From: Flavobacterium sp. UBA4098
GTDB lineage: Bacteria > Bacteroidota > Bacteroidia > Flavobacteriales > Flavobacteriaceae
Direction: 5' to 3'
Length of the DNA: 64,000 nt
Assembly: GCA_002382495.1 (NCBI GenBank)
Contig: DFXW01000015.1
Location: 98,973-162,972, forward strand
In this document: positions 8,385 through 16,104 of the stretch, in pieces
How positions within the stretch are numbered: position 1 is the stretch's first letter
Layout of the letters: the number at the start of each line of letters is the position of its first letter
Notes under the pieces: model-generated
Told to the model about the DNA's origin: nothing
What the model saw: the letters and a program-made list of their open reading frames with translations, nothing else
The model's database searches: none
Made by a program: the position numbers and the translations under genes

Positions 8385-9728
8385 ATGAATACAAAACACC
8401 ATTCCAACAACATACTCCTGAATTTAGGCATTGAACGTCTGAATGAAATGCAAGAAGTAGCACAAGATGCTATTCTAAACGATAACAATGTCTTATTGCT
8501 TTCGCCAACGGGTTCAGGAAAAACATTGGCTTTTTTATTGCCAATTTTCGAATTATTACAACCCGAAATCCTTTCAGTGCAATGTTTGATTTTAGTTCCT
8601 TCTCGCGAATTAGGTTTGCAAATAGAACAAGTATGGAAAAAAATGGGAACCGATTATAAAGTGAATACTTGTTACGGAGGGCACTCCATTGATACCGAAA
8701 TCAAAAACTTAAGTAATCCACCAGCGGTGTTGATTGGTACGCCTGGTCGAATTGCAGATCATATAGATCGAGGGACTTTTCGAGTGGATAAAATTCAAAC
8801 CTTGATCTTAGACGAATTTGATAAATCCTTGCAATTAGGGTTCCATGAGCAGATGTCGTTTATCATTGGCAAATTAACCAAATTGAATAAACGCGTTTTG
8901 GTATCGGCAACCTCGGATATTGAAATTCCAAAATACACTCGTGTAGTCAATCCAACCGTTTTGGATTTTATTCCTGAAACACAGGAGGAGAACAATTTGA
9001 GCTTGAAACTTGTGGTTTCCAAAGAGAAAGATAAAATCAACACTTTGTTTCAATTGATTTGTTCATTGAAATCGCAAGCAGCCATTATTTTTTGCAATCA
9101 TCGGGATGCGGCAGAACGCATTAGTGACACTTTAAATACTAAAGGAATTTATGCGACCTATTACCATGGTGGAATGGATCAAGACGAACGTGAGCGTGCT
9201 TTAATTCAGTTTAGAAATGGTAGTGTGAGTTATTTAATTACCACTGATTTGGCTGCTCGGGGATTAGATATTCCTGAAATGAAACACGTAATTCATTACC
9301 ATTTGCCTTTAAAAGAGGACGAGTTTACCCATCGAAATGGTCGAACGGCTCGTATGCAAGCCTCTGGTACGGCTTATATTATTGCACATGAATCGGAGAA
9401 AAAAATGGACTATTTAGATTATGGAATGGATGTGTTGAAAGTAGATTCGGCTACAACTTTACCTAAACCACCTGAATTCCAAACCATTTATATTAGTGGA
9501 GGAAAGAAGAACAAACTGAACAAAATTGATATTGTGGGATTCTTTTCGCAAAAAGGAAAATTAGAAAAAGGCGACTTAGGATTGATTGAAGTCAAAGATT
9601 TTATTTCGTTTGCAGCGGTCAAATTCAACAAAGTGAAAGACTTGCTTCAAAACGTGAGAGACGAGAAAATGAAAGGGAAGAAGTTCAAAATTGAAGTCGC
9701 TCGAAAAGTGATTAAGAAAGAAGAATAG
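8385..9728 (+). CDS. DEAD-box RNA helicase, DbpA-like
   Basis: From ATG 8385 the product is 447 aa. It has the Q motif region (LGIERLNEMQ), motif I SPTGSGKT, Ia PSRELG, TPGRI, motif II DEFD in place of DEAD, motif III SAT, RGLDIP and motif VI HRNGRTAR. The C-terminal 75 residues (FQTIYISGGKKNKLNKIDIV onward) fit the DbpA RNA-binding domain, which in E. coli targets 23S rRNA hairpin 92 during large-subunit assembly. That suggests a ribosome-assembly helicase. The frame is open back to 8220, but the upstream part is low quality and contains the promoter element, so it is left out. Confidence 0.9.
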   Translation: MNTKHHSNNILLNLGIERLNEMQEVAQDAILNDNNVLLLSPTGSGKTLAFLLPIFELLQPEILSVQCLILVPSRELGLQIEQVWKKMGTDYKVNTCYGGHSIDTEIKNLSNPPAVLIGTPGRIADHIDRGTFRVDKIQTLILDEFDKSLQLGFHEQMSFIIGKLTKLNKRVLVSATSDIEIPKYTRVVNPTVLDFIPETQEENNLSLKLVVSKEKDKINTLFQLICSLKSQAAIIFCNHRDAAERISDTLNTKGIYATYYHGGMDQDERERALIQFRNGSVSYLITTDLAARGLDIPEMKHVIHYHLPLKEDEFTHRNGRTARMQASGTAYIIAHESEKKMDYLDYGMDVLKVDSATTLPKPPEFQTIYISGGKKNKLNKIDIVGFFSQKGKLEKGDLGLIEVKDFISFAAVKFNKVKDLLQNVRDEKMKGKKFKIEVARKVIKKEE

Positions 9729-9766
9729 TTGAATGTACGATTTACGATATTTGATTTACGAAGAAT

Positions 9767-9802
9767 AAAAAAAACGTCTTGATTTCTCAAGACGTTTTTT
9801 AT
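9767..9802 (+). terminator. Bidirectional terminator between helicase and PhnA-like genes
   Basis: CGTCTTGA-tttc-TCAAGACG (9775-9794) is flanked by an A run on the left and a T run on the right. It serves both convergent genes. Confidence 0.85.
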
Positions 9803-9819
9803 TTTGGTGTAAACGAAAA

Positions 9820-10398
9820 TTATATTTTCTTCACATATTGTGTAATGATTACAATTTGTTGTCCATCGACTTTTCCTTCAATGTATTCAGCATTTTCGTG
9901 ATCTAAACGGATGTTACGCACCGCAGTTCCTTGTTTTGCGACCATACTGGACCCTTTCACTTTTAAGTCTTTGATTAAAACCACAGAATCGCCGTGTTCC
10001 AAAATCACCCCATTGCTATCACGGTGAATGATTTTGTTTTCGTCGTCTTCTCCTTCGCCAGTGGCTTGCGCCCAAGCTAAAGTATCTTCGTCAAGGTACA
10101 TCATGTCTAATAATTCTTGTGGCCAACCCGCTGCACGCATACGGCTTAACATTCTCCAAGCTACAACTTGAACCGCAGTTTGTTCGCTCCACATGCTGTC
10201 ATTCAAACAACGCCAGTGATTCAGATCTACATTATCTGGATTTTCAATTTGGTCAATACATGTAGCACAAGCAAAAACACTTTCGTCAATTCCGCCTTTT
10301 TGTGTTGGTAAAACGGTATATACTTTTAAGTTTTCAGTAGCAGCACACAATTCACATTGACCACCGCTACGTTTGTTTAATTCTCTATCTAAACTCAT
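9820..10398 (-). CDS. PhnA/YjdM-like zinc-ribbon protein
   Basis: This 192-aa protein starts with a treble-clef/zinc-ribbon region holding two CxxC pairs (GGQCELCAA at about 13-21 and CATCIDQIE at about 43-51). A central helical region follows, and the C-terminal PhnA domain (RDSNGVILEHGDSVVLIKDL, then VKGSSMVAKQGT). The family was named from the phosphonate region of E. coli, but the role of PhnA/YjdM in phosphonate use is doubtful and no phosphonate genes are present here. Treat it as a conserved zinc-binding protein of unknown function. Confidence 0.85.
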   Translation of the reverse strand: MSLDRELNKRSGGQCELCAATENLKVYTVLPTQKGGIDESVFACATCIDQIENPDNVDLNHWRCLNDSMWSEQTAVQVVAWRMLSRMRAAGWPQELLDMMYLDEDTLAWAQATGEGEDDENKIIHRDSNGVILEHGDSVVLIKDLKVKGSSMVAKQGTAVRNIRLDHENAEYIEGKVDGQQIVIITQYVKKI

Positions 10399-10459
10399 TG
10401 TTGATTTTTTGGCGAAAGTAACGCTAAATACTGCCTTTCACAAATTTTAGGAAATAATA

Positions 10460-10915
10460 CTATTGTACTCGAACCGCTTCAGGCACTAACAATTCGTATT
10501 CGCCGTGATTGCGAATTACATCGCGTACAATGCTCGAACTGATGTAGGAAGTTTTGGCTGCTGTTAACAAAAAGACCGTTTCAATCTTAGACAAACGTCG
10601 GTTGGTGTGCGCAATGGCTTTTTCAAATTCGAAGTCGGCTGGGTTGCGCAAACCGCGTAAAATAAAGTTGGCGTTAATTTTATGACACAAATCAATGGTC
10701 AATCCTTCGTAAGTGATTACCGAAATTTTAGGTTCGTTTTGGAAGGTTTTTTCAATGAAACGTTTTCTTTCTTCTAACGAAAACATGTATTTTTTATCGG
10801 CGTTGATCCCAATCGCAATCACGATTTCGTCAAACAAAGGCAAGGCTCTGTTGATGATGTCTTGATGCCCTAAGGTGATGGGGTCAAACGAACCTGGAAA
10901 TATGGCTTTTCTCAT
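10460..10915 (-). CDS. coaD: Phosphopantetheine adenylyltransferase CoaD
   Basis: This 151-aa protein transfers AMP to 4-phosphopantetheine, the penultimate step of coenzyme A synthesis. The nucleotidyltransferase motif FPGSFDPITLGHQDII (residues 6-21) with its TxGH is intact. FILRGLRNPADFEFE (about 88-102) and the C-terminal SSSIVRDVIRNHGE, equivalent to the ISSTxVR motif, are also present. The start codon lies 10 bases downstream of the ddl stop, so the two are likely co-transcribed. Confidence 0.97.
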   Translation of the reverse strand: MRKAIFPGSFDPITLGHQDIINRALPLFDEIVIAIGINADKKYMFSLEERKRFIEKTFQNEPKISVITYEGLTIDLCHKINANFILRGLRNPADFEFEKAIAHTNRRLSKIETVFLLTAAKTSYISSSIVRDVIRNHGEYELLVPEAVRVQ

Positions 10916-10925
10916 GGTGTTGGGT

Positions 10926-11897
10926 TTAGGCTAAAGCCAATTCGATGGCATTAGAAAACAAGTCTTCTAATGAAATACCAGCTTCTTTAGCTTGTTGTGG
11001 CAACAAACTCTCGGTGGTTAAACCGGGAATAGTATTCATTTCTAACATATGTGGTTCGCCATCCACTATGATGAATTCCGAACGAGAGAATCCTTTCATT
11101 TTTAATGCTTTGTAGGCACGTTTCGCAATTTCGCCTACTTTTTGCGTCATCTCGTCTGAAATGCGAGCTGGAGTAATTTCTTGCGATTTTCCAAGATATT
11201 TGGCTTCATAATCAAAGAAATCATTTTCAGAAACAATTTCGGTAATAGGTAACACGGTAATTTCGCCTTTGTAATTGATCACGCCAACAGAAACTTCGGT
11301 TCCATCCAAGAAACTCTCAATAATGATTTCGTTGTCTTCTTTGTAAGCCACTTCAATGGCAATTGGCAATTCGGTAGCGGTTTTTACTTTAGAGATTCCA
11401 AAACTAGAACCGGCTTTATTGGGTTTTACAAAACAAGGCAAACCTACTTTGGCCACAATAGCGTTAGTATCGATTACATCACCTTTGTTTAGGTAATATG
11501 AAGTAGCGGTTTTGATACCGTATGGTTTTAAAACGGACAGTAAATCACGTTTATTGAAAGTCAAGGCAGCTTGATAGTAATCGCAAGCGGTTTGGGGAAT
11601 ACCTAGTAATTCGAAATAGGCTTGCATCAATCCGTCTTCACCTGGAGTACCGTGTATGGCATTGAAAACACAATCAAAAATTATTTTTTTTTCATCAACA
11701 GTAACTGAAAAATCATTTCTATCAATAGGGAATTCGGTATCATTAGCATCAACATAGACCCATTTTTCTTTGAAAATATGAATTCTAAATCCGTTGAATT
11801 TAGTTTTGTCTAAGAATTGGTATACGACGTTTCCGCTAATTAGGGATATTTTGTATTCGCTAGAATAGCCGCCCATGATGATGGCAATGTTTTTCAT
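10926..11897 (-). CDS. ddl: D-alanine--D-alanine ligase
   Basis: This 323-aa ATP-grasp enzyme joins two D-alanines for peptidoglycan. Visible family features are the N-terminal IIMGGYSSEYKISLISG, GTPGEDGLMQAYFELLGIP (about 84-102), the ATP-grasp lysine region PCFVKPNKAGSSFGISKV, ESFLDGTEVSVGV, and the metal-binding end MLEMNTIPGLTTESLLPQQ. Length is normal. It is upstream of coaD in the same direction and divergent from the PASTA gene. The intergenic region holds a palindromic repeat element. Confidence 0.96.
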   Translation of the reverse strand: MKNIAIIMGGYSSEYKISLISGNVVYQFLDKTKFNGFRIHIFKEKWVYVDANDTEFPIDRNDFSVTVDEKKIIFDCVFNAIHGTPGEDGLMQAYFELLGIPQTACDYYQAALTFNKRDLLSVLKPYGIKTATSYYLNKGDVIDTNAIVAKVGLPCFVKPNKAGSSFGISKVKTATELPIAIEVAYKEDNEIIIESFLDGTEVSVGVINYKGEITVLPITEIVSENDFFDYEAKYLGKSQEITPARISDEMTQKVGEIAKRAYKALKMKGFSRSEFIIVDGEPHMLEMNTIPGLTTESLLPQQAKEAGISLEDLFSNAIELALA

Positions 11898-11947
11898 TTA
11901 AAATGGTTTAAGTCTTTATTTTATTGCAATAGCTGTGTAACGTTTTT

Positions 11948-12028
11948 CCTAGCCCCGATAGAAGCGACATCCTTTTTTAGGCTTTTGGCCAAAAAAAGAT
12001 AGAGCGGATAGCGGGAAAAAGCTCCTGA
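11948..12028. repeat. Palindromic intergenic element (AGCCCCGAT ... AGCGGGAAAAAGCT)
   Basis: An imperfect nested inverted repeat. The outer arms are AGC-CCCG and CGGG-AAAAA-GCT. The inner hairpin is T6-A-GGC-TTTTG-GCC-A7. Elements of this form (AGCCCCGAT, GAAGCG, then ATAGCGGG-A-AGCTCC) recur between genes in Flavobacterium as I recall them, but this window holds only one copy. It sits in a divergent promoter region rather than after a gene, so a terminator role is not obvious. Confidence 0.5.
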
Positions 12029-12074
12029 CCAACTGGTAAACAAAATTATCATTTTTTTTGAAACGAAATAGGTT

Positions 12075-12082
12075 TATCTTTG
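12075..12082 (+). promoter_or_regulatory. -7 promoter element for the PASTA gene
   Basis: TATCTTTG matches TAnnTTTG and ends 20 bases before the ATG at 12103. An upstream TTG at 12058-12060 is only 14 bases away. The position supports 12103 rather than 12058 as the translation start. Confidence 0.45.
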
Positions 12083-12102
12083 TGGCTACTAAAAATAAAT
12101 TT

Positions 12103-12723
12103 ATGAGTTTACGTAAGTATCTAACAAGTCGAGTGTTTTTCGGTCAATTTTTAGCTGCACTAGCTATTATTGCTGTTTTGGGTTATTTGTTTATGCATTG
12201 GTTGACTTTTACAACCGATCACGGTCATGAAATTGCAGTGCCGAATTTGAGTAAGTTAACCGAAGAACAAGTGGAAGACAAGCTGGACGAGTTGGATTTG
12301 GATTATGTGCTCTTGGATAGTGTTGATTTTAGAGGTGATTATCCTGCATTTACTGTAGTGGAGCAAGATCCATTACCAGGAACAAAAGTGAAAGTGGGTC
12401 GAAAAGTGTATATTAAAATTAACGCTTCAGGTTATTCTTCAGTGAAGTTGCCTGATTTGATTGATAAGACCTACCGTGAGGCGGTGCCTACATTGAAAGC
12501 TATTGGATTAGAAGAAGGAACGATTACGTATGAGCCTAGTTTAGGAAAAGATATGGTCTTAGCGATGCGTTACAAAGGGCGTAATTTAAAGCCAGGAGAA
12601 CGCGTAATGAAATCGTCTAAAATTGATTTGGTTTTAGGAGATGGAAAAATGAGTTATGAAGAGGAAGTTCAGGTGGACAGTACCGCAACAACTACAGAAG
12701 ATACCCCAGTAGATGAGCAATAA
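12103..12723 (+). CDS. Membrane-anchored PASTA-domain protein
   Basis: From ATG 12103 the protein is 206 aa: a short cytoplasmic start, one membrane helix (about 13-32, FLAALAIIAVLGYLFMHW) and an extracytoplasmic part with PASTA-like domains. The first is VPNLSKLTEEQVEDKLDELD to DPLPGTKVKVGRKVYIKI; the second starts LPDLIDKTYREAVPTLKAIG. PASTA domains usually bind peptidoglycan or muropeptides. Here they stand alone, without a kinase or PBP. The gene overlaps the next (rluD-like) by 11 bases, so translation is probably coupled. The ddl neighbour also concerns the cell wall. Confidence 0.86.
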   Translation: MSLRKYLTSRVFFGQFLAALAIIAVLGYLFMHWLTFTTDHGHEIAVPNLSKLTEEQVEDKLDELDLDYVLLDSVDFRGDYPAFTVVEQDPLPGTKVKVGRKVYIKINASGYSSVKLPDLIDKTYREAVPTLKAIGLEEGTITYEPSLGKDMVLAMRYKGRNLKPGERVMKSSKIDLVLGDGKMSYEEEVQVDSTATTTEDTPVDEQ

Positions 12724-13750
12724 TAGCGAATCCTTCGACTTAGAAGACGAATTATTTGAGCATTTTAAATTTGAAGTTCCCAAAGGGCAAGCGTTTTTAC
12801 GTATTGATAAATACTTGATGGGATTGATTCCTAATGCGACCCGAAATAAAATCCAAAATGCCGCTAACGACGGTAACATTTTTGTCAATGACGAAATTGT
12901 AAAATCCAATTATAAGGTTAAACCCTTTGATGTGATTAAGGTGATGTTATCGCATCCACCTTTTGAAAATCATGTTTTGCCAGAGAATATCCCCTTGAAT
13001 ATTGTATACGAAGACGAGGCGTTGTTACTGGTTAACAAAGAGCCGGGTTTAGTCGTGCATCCTGGACACGGGAATTATACCGGGACTTTAGTGAATGCCT
13101 TGGCATTTCATTTTGAGAATTTACCAATGAACAGCAGTGAGCGTCCGGGCTTGGTGCATCGTATTGATAAAGATACTTCGGGCTTGTTAGTGATTGCTAA
13201 AACCGAAGCGGCTATGACGCATTTGGCCAAACAATTTGAAGCTAAAACGACCGAAAGAGAATACATGGCTTTGGTTTGGGGAAATGTAGCCAACGATGCT
13301 GGAACGATTGAAGGCAATTTAGCGCGACACCTGAAAGACCGCATGCAAATGGCGGTTTTTGATGATCCCGAAATTGGTAAACCTGCGATTACACATTACA
13401 AAGTATTGGAGCGTTTTGGGTATGTGACCTTGATTTCATGCCAACTAGAAACGGGAAGAACACACCAGATTCGTGCCCACATGAAACACATTGGACATCC
13501 CTTATTTAATGACGAGCGCTACGGCGGTCATTTGATTCTGAAAGGGACTACGTTTACCAAATACAAACAATTTATAGACAACTGTTTCAAAGCGTTGCCA
13601 AGACAAGCTTTACACGCAAAGACCTTGGGCTTTATTCACCCGAATACGGGCGAAATGATGCGTTTTGACACCGAATTGCCAGCCGACTTTACCGATTGTT
13701 TGGAACGTTGGAGAAATTACTCTAAATCGCATACTGCGGAAGAAGAATAG
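12713..13750 (+). CDS. RluD-family 23S rRNA pseudouridine synthase
   Basis: This 345-aa protein has an N-terminal S4 RNA-binding domain (FLRIDKYLMGLIPNATRNKI) and the RluA/RluD catalytic domain. The active-site motif is GLVHRIDKDTSGLLVIAKT, with the catalytic Asp in HRIDKDTSG. GRTHQIRAHMKHIGHPLFND is a second family signature. RluD makes pseudouridines in helix 69 of 23S rRNA; which RluA-type enzyme this one matches is not certain from sequence alone. It overlaps the PASTA gene and is followed by a clear terminator. Confidence 0.92.
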   Translation: MSNNSESFDLEDELFEHFKFEVPKGQAFLRIDKYLMGLIPNATRNKIQNAANDGNIFVNDEIVKSNYKVKPFDVIKVMLSHPPFENHVLPENIPLNIVYEDEALLLVNKEPGLVVHPGHGNYTGTLVNALAFHFENLPMNSSERPGLVHRIDKDTSGLLVIAKTEAAMTHLAKQFEAKTTEREYMALVWGNVANDAGTIEGNLARHLKDRMQMAVFDDPEIGKPAITHYKVLERFGYVTLISCQLETGRTHQIRAHMKHIGHPLFNDERYGGHLILKGTTFTKYKQFIDNCFKALPRQALHAKTLGFIHPNTGEMMRFDTELPADFTDCLERWRNYSKSHTAEEE

Positions 13751-13753
13751 AAA

Positions 13754-13785
13754 AAGCCCCGATTGGGGCTTATTTGTTTTTTAAT
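13754..13785 (+). terminator. Terminator after the rluD-like gene
   Basis: AAGCCCC-gatt-GGGGCTT hairpin (13754-13771) followed by a T-rich tract. It starts three bases after the stop codon and marks the left edge of the accessory island. Confidence 0.85.
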
Positions 13786-13918
13786 TTTTGAGAGGACTGA
13801 CTTAGTCGAATTGCATTTTAGAGGGAAGGGATATGACTATCGAGCGATATTATGAAAAGTAAACGCACAATTTTTCGAAAAACTAGCCATAAGAGTTGGC
13901 AAGTGTTTGGTGCTGAAA

Positions 13919-14494
13919 CTAATTGATTTTTTTAAATTCATTTCTATATACTTGTTCATCCGCTTCACTCATATTAATAAACATTCTCAAAATATGCACT
14001 TCATCTAGGGAAGTATATTTATTACCTAAATCTTTGCGCATGGCTATTAATAATCCAGAAAATAATTTCAGAGTTTTATATTGATTGTGTATTCCAGTTT
14101 CAGCTTCATTTGTACTGTTATTTCTAAATCTTCCATATTTTTCGATAACATTATCAGAAGCATAAAGAATGTTGTCAAATGCATTGTCCATAGCATCATT
14201 AATTTGCTTATTATTCAATTCAGCATGACCATTTTTTAATTTTAAACTTTTTAATACATCTCTAAACGGTCTAATTAATTCTTTATAATATTTTCTTTTC
14301 TGTTCATAAATTCTTTGTTTATTTTCTTTTACATCTTCGATGATTTTAGAAATAATAAAACCTATTGAACCAGAAACTAAAGTTAAAATGGTTGGATCAA
14401 TTGTTTTAAATAATTCCCCCTTGTAGATTATTAGTGCTACAATCGAAATAATCGAAAAGAATAATAATATTGTCTTTATTTTAATTTTTAACAT
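13919..14494 (-). CDS. Two-TM helical protein, unknown function
   Basis: I do not recognise a named family. The 191-aa product has two N-terminal membrane helices (about 7-25 and 33-51), a long charged helix likely to form a coiled coil (about 53-90, EDVKENKQRIYEQKRKYYKEL), and a helical C-terminal domain with LLIAMRKDLGNKYTSLDEVH and ILRMFIN. Similar C-terminal sequences occur, as I recall, in many accessory Bacteroidota proteins. AT-rich codon use and its place next to the TIR pair suggest an accessory, possibly defence-related gene. It is separated from the TIR genes by a 168-base palindromic region and may be an independent unit. Confidence 0.65.
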   Translation of the reverse strand: MLKIKIKTILLFFSIISIVALIIYKGELFKTIDPTILTLVSGSIGFIISKIIEDVKENKQRIYEQKRKYYKELIRPFRDVLKSLKLKNGHAELNNKQINDAMDNAFDNILYASDNVIEKYGRFRNNSTNEAETGIHNQYKTLKLFSGLLIAMRKDLGNKYTSLDEVHILRMFINMSEADEQVYRNEFKKIN

Positions 14495-14516
14495 CGTTAT
14501 GATTTTTTGTTATTCC

Positions 14517-14648
14517 ACCTAACGGTTTGGGGCTTTGCGAAGAAGCGGATTTAAAAGTACAAATGTTCGTTTTAGCACAAATGTTTATTAGAATTCCAAA
14601 TGTTCAATTTAGCACTAAACCCACCATTTTGCATAACTGCTGTTATGC
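14517..14648. repeat. attC-reminiscent palindromic spacer
   Basis: The plus strand starts ACCTAAC (14517-14523, fits RYYYAAC) and ends with the perfect hairpin GCATAAC-TGCT-GTTATGC (14631-14648). Inside, a 19-base unit CAAATGTTCnnTTTAGCAC occurs twice. Overall length (132 bases) is in the range of long integron attC sites, but the two ends do not pair with each other as canonical attC ends do. No integrase is in the window. Confidence 0.35.
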
Positions 14649-14662
14649 GTTCGCCCTTCTTG

Positions 14663-15043
14663 TTATAGAGAATAAATAAAATCTTTTACATTGTCCCAAG
14701 TCCATTCTTTACATATAATACCATACATTTCATCAGGTTTGTCTGAATATCCTGCACCGTCAATATAAATACCTAAAATTGGAATTTTTTCTTCTTTTGC
14801 ACAATTAATTTCCCAAAGTTGTCCAGTTGCATTTTTTGTGTTTTTGGAAATTAGTGTAATAAATCCGTCACAACCTTTAATTTTAGTTCTACAATTTGTT
14901 TTCCATTGTGTATCCCAAGGTTCTTTAACAGACATATCTACAAAGTCGTAAGGAACATTTTTGTTTTTTGCTTGTCCTGTAAAAAGGATTTTTGTTGTTT
15001 GGTCTTCTATTGCGAAAGCCACGAATACTCTTTTATTTGCCAT
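14663..15043 (-). CDS. TIR-domain protein, ThsB/DUF1863-like
   Basis: The 126-aa product is a single TIR-like fold. It has strand 1 VFVAFAIED (6-14), the WDTQWKTNCRTKIKGCDGFI region, strand LISKNT, and GQLWEINCAKEEKIPILGIY with Trp77-Glu78, the position of the catalytic Glu in NAD-cleaving TIR domains. Size and motif pattern resemble ThsB of Thoeris anti-phage systems, in which a TIR enzyme makes an ADP-ribose-derived messenger. It follows the TIR/8xMP-like gene by 11 bases, so the two are one unit. Defence function is inferred, not shown. Confidence 0.75.
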   Translation of the reverse strand: MANKRVFVAFAIEDQTTKILFTGQAKNKNVPYDFVDMSVKEPWDTQWKTNCRTKIKGCDGFITLISKNTKNATGQLWEINCAKEEKIPILGIYIDGAGYSDKPDEMYGIICKEWTWDNVKDFIYSL

Positions 15044-15054
15044 ATCATTTAATT

Positions 15055-15894
15055 TTAACAGTTACATTTTGGTAAAGTTTGATAGAATAGAAATCCGGTA
15101 TACATAAGTTCAATAAATCCAATTATGTAAATGAATCTTCTAAAATATTCTATAATTTTTGTTTCAGTTTTTGAATTAGGTTCGTATTTAATTTCTTCTG
15201 TCAAGATTTTCCACTCATCTTCAAACATATTAGTTCGTAATTGTTTTTCTATTTTGTCAATCACCTTAAATTTTCCTTTGTTAAGCAAAGCGTAAGATAA
15301 AATTAACTTTTCCCAAAAGTAAGATACAATTAAAGATAAAAAGGTTAAAGTGAGCATTCCAAGCATTGCTTTAATTGAAAACCCAAAAGTTTTGCCAAGA
15401 ACAAAACCAACTGAAAGGATTGAAGAAGTGATTGTAAAAAATAAATTATTCACTTTCATTCTGTTTTCAGTGACCTTTTCGGTAGAACTAACCATTATTT
15501 TGTATTGGTCTAATTTTAGTTTCCTATCATCATCATATGTCTTTGTTAGAAACTTTATACAATGTTCAGGATTTTCAAACACCTGAAAACCTTGACAAAA
15601 TAAAATTGTTTGTTCAGAAGCACTTCTTAATTTGTAACCAATAATTTGTTTGTTTAAGTCTTTTGCTTTTGCATATTCCCAGATTATTTGTTCACTTTCA
15701 AAAGTGTCAGCACCAAGAAAGAAAACAACAAAGTCGCTTTCTTGCATTTTCTGTTTAACTTTCTTTTTCCAAGTTTCCGATTGTTTAATTTCCTGTTGAA
15801 TTGCAATAAAATTTTCGGATTTAGATAATAATTCGTCTATAGCTTGTTTAGCTATGATTTCGTCTTTACTTCTATTGCAAACAAATAATTTCAT
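15055..15894 (-). CDS. TIR-like domain fused to RipA/8xMP-like membrane protein
   Basis: Of 279 residues, about 1-90 form a TIR-like fold (KLFVCNRSKDE; DFVVFFLGADTFES; IIWEYAKAKDLNKQIIGYKL with Trp72-Glu73). Residues about 125-279 carry the pattern of RipA-type octameric membrane proteins: YKIMVSSTEKVTENRMKVNN, two close membrane helices (about 150-169 and 176-195), then SYALLNKGKFKVIDKIEKQL, FEDEWKIL and a third hydrophobic stretch (about 253-271). This resembles a membrane-damaging effector joined to a TIR domain. It is the first gene of a two-gene unit with the ThsB-like protein. The family call rests on remembered patterns. Confidence 0.68.
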   Translation of the reverse strand: MKLFVCNRSKDEIIAKQAIDELLSKSENFIAIQQEIKQSETWKKKVKQKMQESDFVVFFLGADTFESEQIIWEYAKAKDLNKQIIGYKLRSASEQTILFCQGFQVFENPEHCIKFLTKTYDDDRKLKLDQYKIMVSSTEKVTENRMKVNNLFFTITSSILSVGFVLGKTFGFSIKAMLGMLTLTFLSLIVSYFWEKLILSYALLNKGKFKVIDKIEKQLRTNMFEDEWKILTEEIKYEPNSKTETKIIEYFRRFIYIIGFIELMYTGFLFYQTLPKCNC

Positions 15895-15949
15895 TTTTTA
15901 ATTTTGTTTTTGGGCGCATCGTTCATAGGGTGACGCATAATATCATGAT

Positions 15950-16081
15950 TTACGCTATTCTATTGCGTACAACATACCCAAAAAGGAAATTGTACACAGT
16001 AAAATGCGATTGAAAATTTTTATTTGTCTGTAAGGGAGATTCGATTTGGGGTCAAATGGTAGTTACAGGGTGTTTCAAATG
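15950..16081 (-). repeat. Dispersed repeat, copy 1 (degenerate), with adjoining open stretch
   Basis: 16021-16081 shares about 55 bases with copies 2 and 3 (core GATTCGATTTGGGGTCAAAT on the plus strand). On the minus strand a common in-frame TGA is followed by 33 open codons (PQIESPLQTNKNF...) ending at 15950. No start codon is visible, so it is not called as a gene. The AT-rich, promoter-like flank seen in the other copies is poorly kept here. Confidence 0.6.
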
Positions 16082-16104
16082 ATTTATTTAATTTTTAAAT
16101 TAAA

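Noticed and set aside
9820..10398. Phosphonate hydrolase role for the PhnA-like gene
   Set aside because: No phosphonate genes nearby and the family role is not established.
14517..14648. Canonical integron attC site
   Set aside because: Only one end fits the consensus, the ends are not complementary, and no integrase is present; kept as attC-reminiscent only.
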